From the NCBI GenBank assembly GCA_023231365.1, contig JALNVO010000011.1, forward strand, positions 1 through 22,781: a stretch of 22,781 nucleotides of DNA, given 5' to 3'. The position numbers and the translations under genes were made by a program. Below, in pieces: positions 1 to 7,742 of the stretch; position 1 is the first letter of the stretch; every line of letters begins with the position of its first letter. Below the pieces are notes generated by a model. It was not told the DNA's origin. It did not search any database and saw only the letters and a program-made list of their open reading frames with translations. This stretch comes from Fibrobacteraceae bacterium. GTDB lineage: Bacteria; Fibrobacterota; Fibrobacteria; Fibrobacterales; Fibrobacteraceae.

Positions 1-119
1 GGGCCGGCCCAGAATCCGGCTCTTCGAACCCTGACGTTCCCTGAAGGGAACCGGCTTCTCGTTGTTGCGGTGTCACGTTGTTCCTTCCTCACCCCTGCGG
101 GGCCGGCCCAGAGTCCGGC
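1..119. repeat. Intergenic direct repeat with palindromic core
   Basis: A 20-bp sequence at 1-20 recurs at 100-119 with one mismatch (A at 13, G at 112). Both copies begin with the perfect 10-bp palindrome GGGCCGGCCC. Between them, 36-51 is a second inverted repeat (GTTCCCT, 2-nt loop, AGGGAAC), and CCCC-TGC-GGGG lies at 92-102 against the second copy. I see no convincing gene here. The left end is cut by the window, so this could be the edge of a longer repeat array or a structured 3' region of a gene outside the window. Confidence 0.6.
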
Positions 120-137
120 GATGCTTTGAATACATAC

Positions 138-165
138 AAAAAAACCGGCCGTTAGCTGCGGTCGA
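138..165 (-). terminator. Possible weak rho-independent terminator after the membrane-protein pair
   Basis: Read on the minus strand, a GC-rich imperfect stem (GACCG, 7-nt loop, CGGCC, with one mismatch) is followed by GG and a run of seven Ts (complement of A138-A144). It lies about 25-50 nt beyond the stop codon of the gene ending at 189, where a terminator for that pair would be expected. The stem is short and imperfect. Confidence 0.35.
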
Positions 166-188
166 TTTTCATCCTAAACTAGGAACTC

Positions 189-683
189 TTATTCCGCTGC
201 GGAAGCATCGTCACCATCCTCAGAAGAATCGTCGGCATCCAGTGCAACCGCAGGAGGTGCCTTGCCGAGAAGAGCGTCTACATTCACGCCGAGGAATTTC
301 TGAGTATTGTCGAAATAAGCAACGATGTAATAGTCGGCATTCCAAGATACCTTGCGGGTCTGGATTTTGGTCGCAGGATCCGTACGCACTTCTGGAGAAA
401 GGAACTTGCGATCCGTGTCGATGCGCTTCTCTGTCGTCGCGAAATCCTTGGAATTCTTGGCAGTCATATTTGCCGTGCAGGCGAGATTCCAGAGAAGGGC
501 ATTGTTTGCAATGACTTCATTCTGACCCCCGACAATCATCGCCGCTTGATCGTAATACTTTCCGGTAACCTTCTCATATTGAGTCTTCGCTTGGGAAACA
601 TAAGCACCCTTCTGCATAAACACCAGAGCGAAAATGGCGATGTTCAAGACAAGGGAAGCAATCATCATATACTTGAGCTTCAT
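189..683 (-). CDS. Membrane-anchored protein of unknown function (paralogue of the gene at 693-1160)
   Basis: I do not recognise a family. The 164-residue product has a short basic N-terminus, one hydrophobic segment (about residues 6-23), then a polar domain and an acidic D/S/E/A-rich tail. This suggests a single-pass inner-membrane protein with most of its mass outside the cytoplasm. It aligns by eye with the upstream neighbour: VLN at the membrane segment, KG-Y just after it, a QN-x2-I-x-N stretch followed by W-x-L about 60 residues in, and F-x-GV near the C-terminus. The start is well supported, with AAGGAG about 5 nt before the ATG. The gene follows its paralogue by 9 nt and is probably co-transcribed with it. 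The function is unknown. Confidence 0.75.
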   Translation of the reverse strand: MKLKYMMIASLVLNIAIFALVFMQKGAYVSQAKTQYEKVTGKYYDQAAMIVGGQNEVIANNALLWNLACTANMTAKNSKDFATTEKRIDTDRKFLSPEVRTDPATKIQTRKVSWNADYYIVAYFDNTQKFLGVNVDALLGKAPPAVALDADDSSEDGDDASAAE

Positions 684-692
684 AAAATCTCC

Positions 693-1160
693 TTACTTGT
701 TCTTAAATTGAAAGGGAGCCGGCTTCTCAACGGAGAATGTCGCATCCGGAGAGAGCTTAGAAAGCGCGGAATAATCTACACCAGCAAACTTCCCGGCCTT
801 GAAAGTAAAGACAACTTTGCAATCGGTACCACAAGAAAGCGAGGTTTCATCGCCAGACGTTTGCGGAGAGAGCTTTCCTGCGGAATCCAGAGCCGCTACG
901 CGGGCATCAAAAGCCACTTTGGAAAGAGCGTTCGCCGAGGTTTCAAAGACCAACTGCCAAATTTTATTGCCATTAGTAATGAAATCATTCTGTGCATTGA
1001 CCACTTTTGCCACATTTTCCGTGTAGGACTTTGTAGAGCTCTTGACAGAATCCTGTGCCTGCTGCTTATAGCCTCCCTTAAGGGAAAACAGAACGACGAG
1101 CAAAGCCACGTTCAACACAACCGAAAAGCCCAAAACTATTTTGATCTTCTTTGCATCCAT
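693..1160 (-). CDS. Membrane-anchored protein of unknown function (first of two tandem paralogues)
   Basis: I do not recognise a family. The 155-residue product has a lysine-containing N-terminus, a hydrophobic segment at about residues 8-26, and a soluble region containing a C-x3-C pair (SCGTDC, near residues 109-114) that its paralogue lacks. Shared positions with the downstream copy (VLN, KG-Y, QN-x2-I-x-N, W-x-L, F-x-GV) point to an old tandem duplication. AGGAG at 1173-1177 lies about 12 nt before the ATG, which is a long spacing, but no better start is visible. Its promoter should lie in the short divergent region shared with the plus-strand gene starting near 1193-1220. The function is unknown. 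Confidence 0.75.
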   Translation of the reverse strand: MDAKKIKIVLGFSVVLNVALLVVLFSLKGGYKQQAQDSVKSSTKSYTENVAKVVNAQNDFITNGNKIWQLVFETSANALSKVAFDARVAALDSAGKLSPQTSGDETSLSCGTDCKVVFTFKAGKFAGVDYSALSKLSPDATFSVEKPAPFQFKNK

Positions 1161-1204
1161 AGCGAAATGATTCTCCTAAAAAAGAAAAACGGATGAGTAT
1201 AATG

Positions 1205-1211
1205 TATATTT
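1205..1211 (+). promoter_or_regulatory. TATATTT box, putative -10/-7 element
   Basis: TATATTT is followed by 8 nt and then ATG at 1220. The same box lies 6-8 nt before the start of three other unit-leading genes in this window. If it is the -10 element, transcription would begin at or within a few bases of the ATG, giving a leaderless or nearly leaderless mRNA. It would also make 1220 the true start of this gene. Confidence 0.45.
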
Positions 1212-1219
1212 CTCGCAAT

Positions 1220-1747
1220 ATGTGCGATGGTAAAAAAATAGAAAAAAGACTTTCTTCAGTCATATTTGAAAATTTGAAAGAACTCCTGAAGGCAAAGAAC
1301 GCGGCTCACGAGTCCATGTTCAAATTCCATTGGAAAAAAATGTGGCCGTTCAGCTTGATCTGGCCCCAAGTGGATTACCTCCGCATCATCCGCTTTATGG
1401 GAGAAGTCAAGACGCAGTCCCTCGACCAGAAGACATTTATCCACAACCATCTAGGGCAAGCGCTTCCCGACGAAAAGACATTCCTCGATACGGTAATTCC
1501 CTACCTTGATGCATTAGCCGTTTCTTGCGACAAGCTAGCAGAAGTCGCACGGTTCAAGCAGGACTTGCTCGAAAAAGTCAAAGACCGGAGCGTCTTCAAA
1601 TTCAAGAAGATTCTCGACGAATACAAGGAAGCCCAGGATTCCCTTGTACGGGCAGGTGCTTTCGTTCAAGTTTCTTGGACAGAACTCTACGCACAAAGCG
1701 CAAAGCAAGAGCCTTCAAAAAATTCAGCCGCCAAACGAAGCACCTAA
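1220..1747 (+). CDS. Hypothetical protein, soluble and helix-rich
   Basis: I do not recognise this protein. From ATG 1220 it is 175 residues. The in-frame ATGs at 1193 and 1202 would give up to 184, but neither has a clear ribosome-binding site, and the TATATTT box at 1205-1211 would then lie inside the gene. The product has no signal peptide or strong membrane segment. It has a basic, tryptophan-containing region near residues 35-55 and a charged, probably helical C-terminal half. It ends 3 nt before the GT2 gene, so the two are probably co-transcribed. That position hints at a role near surface glycan synthesis, but there is no direct evidence. Confidence 0.65.
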   Translation: MCDGKKIEKRLSSVIFENLKELLKAKNAAHESMFKFHWKKMWPFSLIWPQVDYLRIIRFMGEVKTQSLDQKTFIHNHLGQALPDEKTFLDTVIPYLDALAVSCDKLAEVARFKQDLLEKVKDRSVFKFKKILDEYKEAQDSLVRAGAFVQVSWTELYAQSAKQEPSKNSAAKRST

Positions 1748-1750
1748 AAA

Positions 1751-2746
1751 ATGTCTTTTTGCCGTCAAAAGCCTCTTATAAGCATTATTGTTCCTATCTA
1801 TAATGGAGGTTCCTTTTTAAAGGAATGCATAGAGAGCCTTTTGAAACAAAGTTACAGCCACATTGAAATTATTCTTGTTGACGATGGATCAACTGATATA
1901 AGCGGGAAAATCTGCGACGATTTCGCATCAGAAGATTGCAGGATAAAGACAATACATCAAAGTAACCAAGGTCTCTCTGCGGCAAGGAATACAGGAATCG
2001 CTGCCGCTTCTGGGAATTATATTACCTTTATAGACTGCGACGATTTCGTTTCCGAAAGTTTTTTAGACTTTCTTTGGGGCAACTTAATCAGAACTAATGC
2101 GGACATATCAACCTGTGGATTCTACAAATTTCAAAATACGTCCAACATAGAAAGCAAGACCGCTCTGCAAAAAGCAAAGACTATTTTATATTCTGGAAAA
2201 GAAGCTGCAATAATAGCACTTTATCAAAACGGAATCGTCGATTATTCTGCATGGAACAAATTATATAAGAAGGAACTTTTTGCAACCATTAGGTTTCCAA
2301 AAGACAAGCTGTTTGAAGACTTGGGCACAATGGTTTACGCAATGGCGAGAGCAGAAAAAATCGTCTGTAGCGAAGCTAAACTATACTACTACAGACAACA
2401 TTCCAAAAGCATTCTCAGAACGCCCTATTCCGAAAAGAACCTCGTCTTGCTCGACCTTGCAGAAAGCATTCTGAATTTCGCAATAAAAGAGAGTTCCTCT
2501 TTCCAAAAAGCGGCAGAAAGCATGCTCACCAGCGCCTCCTTTTCAATCATTTTAAAAAGTCCTAGGACAAGCCCTCTTTATAGAGGCTACCTCACCCGAG
2601 CTTGGGAAAACATTCGAAAATACCGTATACAATGTTTATTTAATACTAAAACAAGACTTCGGACCAAAACGGCTCTTTTGCTTTCTTTCTTCGGCGAATC
2701 ACTTTTAAAACAAGTGTGGAAATGGAGTATTCATGGCAATACCTAA
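1751..2746 (+). CDS. Family 2 (GT2) glycosyltransferase
   Basis: An inverting, GT-A fold glycosyltransferase predicted to transfer a sugar from a nucleotide donor to a growing surface glycan at the cytoplasmic face of the inner membrane. The 331-residue protein opens with the GT2 signature: SIIVPIYN at residues 11-18, VDDGSTD at 43-49, QGLSAARNTG at 73-82 and the metal-binding DCDD at 95-98. A later AWNKLY and FEDLG pair is typical of EpsJ/WfgS-like polysaccharide transferases. The sugar specificity cannot be read from the sequence. The start lies 3 nt after the preceding stop and has no strong ribosome-binding site, which suggests translational coupling. The gene is visibly more A+T rich than the division genes. 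It overlaps the GT32 gene by 14 nt. Confidence 0.9.
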   Translation: MSFCRQKPLISIIVPIYNGGSFLKECIESLLKQSYSHIEIILVDDGSTDISGKICDDFASEDCRIKTIHQSNQGLSAARNTGIAAASGNYITFIDCDDFVSESFLDFLWGNLIRTNADISTCGFYKFQNTSNIESKTALQKAKTILYSGKEAAIIALYQNGIVDYSAWNKLYKKELFATIRFPKDKLFEDLGTMVYAMARAEKIVCSEAKLYYYRQHSKSILRTPYSEKNLVLLDLAESILNFAIKESSSFQKAAESMLTSASFSIILKSPRTSPLYRGYLTRAWENIRKYRIQCLFNTKTRLRTKTALLLSFFGESLLKQVWKWSIHGNT

Positions 2747-3569
2747 AATAATCCATTATTGCTGGCTGAGCAAAGAGCCCTATCCTCCAAAAATAGAGAA
2801 CTATCAAAAATCTTGGCGAGACAAACTTGGAGATTTTAAGTTCAAATTTTGGGATGCAAACGCTTTTGACATAAACAGAAACGTGTGGGTAAAAGAATGC
2901 ATCGCGCAAAAGAAGTGGGCTTTCGCCGCTGATTACATTAGATTATATGCAATCTTCAAAGAAGGCGGGATTTATCTCGATTCCGATGTTGAAGTACTAC
3001 AATCTTTTGACCCTCTTTTAGAATTGCCTTTTTTCTTCGGCTTTGAAAATGGATCCAATCGGATAGAAGCCGCAACCTTCGGCGCCGAAGCCGGAAATGA
3101 TATCATTCGGCAAACTTTAAATTTTTACGAAAGCCGTTCATTTTCTTATGAAGAGAAAAAGGCAGACCAAATAGTCCTTCCCCGTCTAATGGCCGAAGTC
3201 ATCGGAAAAGACAGGCGGAAACTCAAAAAGATCTGTTCCATTTCCGATTTCGATAAAAGCGCAATTTCCGTTTTTGCAGAAAGTTTTTTTTCTCCAAAAA
3301 GCTTTTTAAATGGGAAAATTTCAATAACGCCTTCTACTTTTAGCATTCACCATTTCGAAAGCAGTTGGCGAGATGATTACGTTCAAAAAATCATTGCGCG
3401 GAGACGAGGCTACTATAAAAAATACCCCCGCCCGGTTGCAGCCCTACTATCGCGTTACCTTTCCTTGCAAATGAACACGAAAGAATTAGGGATCAAAGGA
3501 TTGCTAAAAAAAATAGCAGCGCGCATTTTTCATAAAAAGCCTAATATTTCAAAAAGCACTTTGGAATAA
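2733..3569 (+). CDS. GT32-type (DXD sugar-binding) glycosyltransferase
   Basis: A predicted retaining glycosyltransferase of the Gly_transf_sug/GT32 type, which includes capsular and mannosyl transferases. The 278-residue protein begins IPKIIHYCW (residues 3-11), the hallmark N-terminus. The donor-site block AADYIRLYAIFKEGGIYLDS (65-84) carries the DSD metal motif at 83-85. An IHHFESSW segment lies further on, followed by a basic C-terminus. GGAG sits 5 nt before the ATG, which supports this start inside the end of the GT2 gene. The last 29 bp overlap the end of the minus-strand GT2 gene. Donor and acceptor are unknown; a role in O-antigen or capsule synthesis is inferred from the neighbours. 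Confidence 0.9.
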   Translation: MAIPKIIHYCWLSKEPYPPKIENYQKSWRDKLGDFKFKFWDANAFDINRNVWVKECIAQKKWAFAADYIRLYAIFKEGGIYLDSDVEVLQSFDPLLELPFFFGFENGSNRIEAATFGAEAGNDIIRQTLNFYESRSFSYEEKKADQIVLPRLMAEVIGKDRRKLKKICSISDFDKSAISVFAESFFSPKSFLNGKISITPSTFSIHHFESSWRDDYVQKIIARRRGYYKKYPRPVAALLSRYLSLQMNTKELGIKGLLKKIAARIFHKKPNISKSTLE

Positions 3570-4413
3570 ATAATTTAGGCAATCTCTTCCAAAATTCGAA
3601 GGAAGTTGATATCAAGTGCGGGAGCATTCTAATTGCAGACAACTTATTCGTGTAAGCTAGATGAGAAAACCAATAAGCTTTCCACTTTGCTACGGCAACT
3701 TTCGCAAGCCTTGGACTTGCATACAATTGAATTGTCTTGATTGTCTCTGGATAAATCAAATCCGATTTCAAATGCATATTATTCCTATGCAATCGATAAT
3801 AACAACATACATCATTTAAAACAGGCAAAGATCCATAACGGCTAGCCAATGCGCAAAACATAGCAAAGTCTTCCGTTTTTATTTTATCAGTATATCCACC
3901 TAAATTTTTAAAAACATCCGTACACAGCATTTCTGAACAGCCGTGCAATTCCTTCTTGCCAAATATTAAATCTTCAAAGGAGACTTCTGGAACGCCGGGC
4001 GTATAGCGAGGATCCTTTTTCTTTTCAAGATTTCCATTTTCATCCATATTGACTACTTGTCCAAAGCAAGCCGGTCTTTCAGGATGTTCTTCCAAAAAAT
4101 CCGTTTGTTTTTTTAACCGGAACTGAGGCATTATATCATCAGAAGCGAAAGAGCAAAAATACTTGCCCCTAGCAATGGCTAGCATTTCATTTAGCGTCGC
4201 TACAAGGCCCTTGTTCGGACGAGAAACGAAAGCAAAATGCATTTCTTCGGCAAGGTGCTGCAAAATTTGCGGACTATTGTCCGAACTCCCATCGTCGATC
4301 ACAACGAGCTCAAAAGAAACGCCCTTCTGCGCCATAATGGAACGCACGGCCTGTTCTACATAATGCTCATGATTGTAGCTAGCCAAAAGTACGGAAACTA
4401 AAGGTCTTTCCAC
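3541..4413 (-). CDS. Family 2 (GT2) glycosyltransferase, GTG start
   Basis: A second GT2 transferase, unlike the one at 1751-2746 in detail. With the start chosen here it is 290 residues: VSVLLASYN at about 6-14, VIDDGSSD at 38-45, RPNKGLVATLN at 65-75 and SDD at 91-93, with GGYTD-x4-EDF further on as the likely acceptor-site region. The open frame extends to an upstream start at 4455, but GGAGG at 4419-4423 sits 5 nt before GTG 4413, which is a better start and still overlaps the flippase stop by 16 nt. As last gene of the sugar cassette it is the obvious candidate to transfer the amino sugar made by the upstream enzymes. That assignment is inference. Confidence 0.88.
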   Translation of the reverse strand: MERPLVSVLLASYNHEHYVEQAVRSIMAQKGVSFELVVIDDGSSDNSPQILQHLAEEMHFAFVSRPNKGLVATLNEMLAIARGKYFCSFASDDIMPQFRLKKQTDFLEEHPERPACFGQVVNMDENGNLEKKKDPRYTPGVPEVSFEDLIFGKKELHGCSEMLCTDVFKNLGGYTDKIKTEDFAMFCALASRYGSLPVLNDVCCYYRLHRNNMHLKSDLIYPETIKTIQLYASPRLAKVAVAKWKAYWFSHLAYTNKLSAIRMLPHLISTSFEFWKRLPKLFIPKCFLKY

Positions 4414-5675
4414 GGAAGCCTCCACACGCAAATCAGAGCACACACGAAATAACAAAAATTTTCAATAGCATAAGCGAGCGAAGGAGCAAAAAGGCCCCAG
4501 GTTCCAATGCCCAATACAGATACGAGAACAAAAAACAAGGCAAAAATAGTTTCAAGGGCGACAAATAATTTTGTGCGCTCCTTGGCAATCAGCACAAGTC
4601 CCGCGCAAAACCCCCCGGCCCTAAAGAAATCTCCCAAAAGCTGCAAGGGAAGCAAGTCCGCAACAGCAGAAAAATCGCTAGAAAAAAGAATGCGCACAAT
4701 AAAATGGCGGAAAAGCAACATGACAGCGATGCCTAAAAACGCCAAGCATTCCATCTTCAAAAGAATCGGGAAAAACGTCTTCTTAAAATTTTTCTTGGAA
4801 GTTTCTTTGGCAACGGCAGGAAGCAACACAGTTCCCAAAACAGATGAAATGCCTACAGTAAAAAAATCAGAAATGCGGGAAGCGCCCTGCCAAATTCCCG
4901 CAGCATCCGCGCCGAGTTCCGAAGCAAGAGTCGTCCGGACTATCGAAAGAGAAAGAGGAGCAAGAAGCATCGGCAAGATGCCCATCAGGGCAAAATTTTT
5001 CCAAGATTTTGCTCCCATAGCCACTCGATTTTTAAGCATTGCAAAAGAGAACCCGCCCTTCTTCGCGACAGCCACGGCTGCAAAAGCAGAAAGAATGGAC
5101 TGAGAAGCAATTGCAGAAAGCGCGGAAAGCATTCCTGTATACAAAAAGAATGCAACCCATAAACACTGGAGAACTGCGGTAAGGGCCGTTATTGCGCCCC
5201 ATCTTTTAAAGTTTCCTAGTCCATTCATTACAGATGAAGTAATGAGTACGACATCTGATGCAGCGACTCCGAATAAAGCAAAAAGAATCGCGGCTTGAGC
5301 ATAACGCAAAGGCACGCCCGGGAAAAGGACGTTTAGCGGAAATGCAAAGCAAAAAATGATGCCAAGGACTATCGTTGCTAACATTCCAAAAACAGTCAAG
5401 CGATAGCCAGTGCGCCACACACCTAAAAGCGTTTCGCGATTTTCCTTGTAGCGGGAAGTTAAACTCACCCATCCATTCTGGAGCGCAAGAGTCGATGTTG
5501 CCTGCCCGATCGAGAGGATATTCTGAAGCTGTCCTGTACAAGCAAAAAGAGATGGGCCCAAGAAAACGGCAAATAACTTATTGGAGATAAGCGCGCAGAA
5601 TGTGCGAAGAAGGGTTACGCCAAAAGAGCCGCCCAAGCGAGGCCAAAAGCGCAAATTTTCATTTGGCGCGGTCAT
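4398..5675 (-). CDS. wzx: Wzx/WzxE-type lipid-linked glycan flippase
   Basis: A 425-residue multi-pass membrane protein with roughly 10-12 hydrophobic segments, of the MOP/MATE-like polysaccharide transporter type. The N-terminal part (FAVFLGPSLFACTGQLQNIL) resembles the FGPAGLG region of O-antigen translocases such as WzxE. These proteins flip undecaprenyl-diphosphate-linked oligosaccharide from the cytoplasmic to the periplasmic face of the inner membrane. Its ATG overlaps the TGA of the acyltransferase gene as ATGA, so the two are translationally coupled. Co-occurrence with 3-amino-dideoxysugar genes parallels WzxE, which moves a Fuc4NAc-containing lipid. I am sure of the superfamily, less so of the cargo. 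Confidence 0.85.
   Translation of the reverse strand: MTAPNENLRFWPRLGGSFGVTLLRTFCALISNKLFAVFLGPSLFACTGQLQNILSIGQATSTLALQNGWVSLTSRYKENRETLLGVWRTGYRLTVFGMLATIVLGIIFCFAFPLNVLFPGVPLRYAQAAILFALFGVAASDVVLITSSVMNGLGNFKRWGAITALTAVLQCLWVAFFLYTGMLSALSAIASQSILSAFAAVAVAKKGGFSFAMLKNRVAMGAKSWKNFALMGILPMLLAPLSLSIVRTTLASELGADAAGIWQGASRISDFFTVGISSVLGTVLLPAVAKETSKKNFKKTFFPILLKMECLAFLGIAVMLLFRHFIVRILFSSDFSAVADLLPLQLLGDFFRAGGFCAGLVLIAKERTKLFVALETIFALFFVLVSVLGIGTWGLFAPSLAYAIENFCYFVCALICVWRLPWKDL
4419..4423 (-). promoter_or_regulatory. Ribosome-binding site GGAGG that decides the GT2 start
   Basis: GGAGG on the minus strand lies 5 nt before GTG at 4413, inside the end of the flippase gene. It favours the GTG start over the longer frame beginning at 4455. 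Confidence 0.6.
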
Positions 5676-6634
5676 AGATCATACTCATAAACATCATAGG
5701 CAACTCCACGTCCGCCAAAACCTTCTTTTTGTGCCACAAGGCCTTCATTCAAGATTAGTCCGCCTTGTTCGCAAGAAACGCCAAAATCAACAAATTTATT
5801 TGCCATCCAAGGTTCTCTAAGAAGTTTTGAAATTAGAAGATCCAAAGCCCCGCAATCTCTACCATCTAAAGAGGTTGCAAGATATTGGGTATGTACAACT
5901 TTATCCGTAATAAAAAGGAGCGTTCCCGCAACCATTTTGCCCATCATCATTGAGACGAACAACCTGATATTTTGTGGAAAACGGTCCGCTAAGAGCTTTA
6001 ATTCGGCCGCAGAATGAACTGGGGTAACTAAATGGCGAGAAGCCAAGCATTCAGCAAGCATCACCCAAAACGCATTAAAATCTTTTGATTCTACAATTTG
6101 AACGCCTTGATTTGCAGCTTTTTTTGCACAGCGGATCCTCCGCTCCTCCATTTTTTGCATACCGGGAACAAATGCGGACGATATCTGTCGCGCCACTAAT
6201 TTTGCATTCAAACGAAAAAGTACATACAAATCTTCTTCTGAGGGCTTTAAAGAATAAATCCAAGGCACAGGTTTATAGCGCACTCTGCAAGCACCTAATT
6301 TCTTGAGTTCTTCGTTTAAGAGATTAAATAAAGCAAGCGTTTCAGAAATTCCAAAAGATCCATCAGAGAGAATTCCTCCGAAAGTAAGCCCAGCATGACT
6401 CGCCCATACGCCATCTTTTAAGATAGTCCCAGGAATTGCAGCAACGGCCTTTCCCTTTCTCCTGCAAATAAACGAGGCATCGCGAAACCTATCAGAATGA
6501 TAATCCATATAATTCCGAAAAAACATGAAATGCTTTTTCGTCGAATTCATCACGCAAGAATCCCACTCATCTTTGTCGTCTATCGAATAGCGGGATATTT
6601 CCCATTTTTTTCCCACTTCAGCTTCGGAAGTCAT
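5672..6634 (-). CDS. FemAB-like GNAT acyltransferase, probable amino-sugar N-acyltransferase
   Basis: The product (320 residues from ATG 6634) looks like the FemAB/GNAT superfamily, Acetyltransf_6 type. The N-terminal half includes FFRNYMDYHSDRF and KGKAVAAIPGT. The C-terminal half has the RIRCAKKAANQGVQI, MGKMVAGTLLF and DFGVSCEQGGL segments typical of these folds. It sits between an aminotransferase and a flippase, where it could N-acylate the new 3-amino group of the dTDP-sugar; that role is inference. The frame can start at TTG 6646, but ATG 6634 has GAGG 6 nt upstream and is preferred. It overlaps the aminotransferase gene by 17 nt and ends in an ATGA overlap with the flippase. Known FdtC/QdtC acetyltransferases are left-handed beta-helix proteins, so this would be a different solution to the same step. 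Confidence 0.75.
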   Translation of the reverse strand: MTSEAEVGKKWEISRYSIDDKDEWDSCVMNSTKKHFMFFRNYMDYHSDRFRDASFICRRKGKAVAAIPGTILKDGVWASHAGLTFGGILSDGSFGISETLALFNLLNEELKKLGACRVRYKPVPWIYSLKPSEEDLYVLFRLNAKLVARQISSAFVPGMQKMEERRIRCAKKAANQGVQIVESKDFNAFWVMLAECLASRHLVTPVHSAAELKLLADRFPQNIRLFVSMMMGKMVAGTLLFITDKVVHTQYLATSLDGRDCGALDLLISKLLREPWMANKFVDFGVSCEQGGLILNEGLVAQKEGFGGRGVAYDVYEYDL

Positions 6635-7742
6635 TGACAGCCTCAATAATTCGAGAAATTTCCAATTCCGTTAAAAGCGGGTGCAAAGGCAGGCTAAGTT
6701 CAGTCGCAGCAATTTTTTCAGCAACGGGATATGTTGCAGAAGCAAATTCACACCGATACGCCTTCTGCAAATGCGGCGGAATAGGGTAATGAATAAGCGT
6801 TTCCACGCCGGCTTCCGTCAAATGAGCTTGCAACGCATCGCGACACTCCGAACGCATTGCAAAAATATGCCATACATGTTCGCGAGGATTTCCAGGATCT
6901 GGCAATTTTACAAGAGGATTGCGTATTTCTTTTAAATAATGGGCAGCGATACGCTCCCGCTTTGCATTATCGAAAAGAAGTGCCGGAAGCTTCACAGAAA
7001 GGGCCGCAGCCTGAATTTCATCCAAGCGTGAATTCATACCCTTGCACAAATTGACATACTTCTTGGAACTTCCGTAATTGGCGAGCGTTTTTACCATTAA
7101 AGCGAGACTTTCATCCGATGTAGTAACCGCGCCGGCATCACCTAAAGCGCCGAAATTCTTGCCGGGATAAAAACTAAATCCGGCAGCATCGCCCAAGTTT
7201 CCCGCAAAGCTTCCGCCACATAGAGCACCATGAGCCTGAGCGGCATCTTCTACAAGAATAAGCGAATTCTCTTTTGCAAAAAGCGAAAGAGCCTCCATAG
7301 GCGAAGTCCGTCCGTAGAGGTGCACAGCAAGAACCGATTTCGTTCTAACCGTCAAAGCCTTTTTAACGCCAGATAGAGAAAGATTGAAGGTCTCTTCATC
7401 TGGATCGACAAGCACAGGAACAAGGCCCGCCGCAGAAATAGAAAGAACCGAAGCTATATAAGTGTCTGCAGGCACCAAAACTTCATCACCCTCATGCAAA
7501 CGCCCAAGTTCGATATAGGCCTTAAAAATAAGGGTTAACGCATCCAGCCCATTTCCAACGCCTACACAATATTTAGCACCGCAAAAAGCAGCAAAACTTT
7601 TCTCGAACTTTTCACATTCCGCCCCGCGGATATACCAACCACTTTGGACAACCCGCGAAATAGCCTGCGACAAAAAAGGTTCAAAAGATTCATTGATCTT
7701 ATTCAGAGGGAAATAAGAAATTTTTCCAGCCGCCGCAGGCAT
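6618..7742 (-). CDS. DegT/DnrJ/EryC1/StrS family sugar aminotransferase (FdtB/QdtB-like)
   Basis: A 374-residue, full-length PLP-dependent aminotransferase. Visible features are the N-terminal SGWYIRGAECEKFE (34-47), GVGNGLDAL (61-69), DTYIAS (93-98), VEDAAQAHGA (164-173) with the PLP-ring aspartate D166, and SFYPGKNFGALGD (190-202) with K195 as the Schiff-base lysine. The family transfers an amino group from glutamate to a nucleotide keto-sugar. Directly after a 3,4-ketoisomerase, the likely substrate is dTDP-3-keto-6-deoxyhexose, giving dTDP-3-amino-3,6-dideoxyhexose (Fuc3N or Qui3N). The start codon shares one base with the upstream stop (TAATG), so translation is coupled. FdtB cannot be told from QdtB by inspection. 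Confidence 0.88.
   Translation of the reverse strand: MPAAAGKISYFPLNKINESFEPFLSQAISRVVQSGWYIRGAECEKFEKSFAAFCGAKYCVGVGNGLDALTLIFKAYIELGRLHEGDEVLVPADTYIASVLSISAAGLVPVLVDPDEETFNLSLSGVKKALTVRTKSVLAVHLYGRTSPMEALSLFAKENSLILVEDAAQAHGALCGGSFAGNLGDAAGFSFYPGKNFGALGDAGAVTTSDESLALMVKTLANYGSSKKYVNLCKGMNSRLDEIQAAALSVKLPALLFDNAKRERIAAHYLKEIRNPLVKLPDPGNPREHVWHIFAMRSECRDALQAHLTEAGVETLIHYPIPPHLQKAYRCEFASATYPVAEKIAATELSLPLHPLLTELEISRIIEAVNDFRS

Noticed and set aside
62..514. A 150-codon plus-strand open frame from the left repeat region
   Set aside because: It runs antisense through the membrane-protein gene ending at 189, and its translation is rich in H, R and C with no family resemblance.
546..1196. A 216-codon plus-strand open frame
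   Set aside because: It is antisense to the two paralogous membrane proteins, whose features (membrane anchor, ribosome-binding sites, mutual similarity) make the minus strand the coding one.
1161..1219. A sigma70-like promoter for the minus-strand membrane pair (TATACT with TTGCGA)
   Set aside because: The spacing between the two hexamers is only about 11 nt, too short for a standard promoter.
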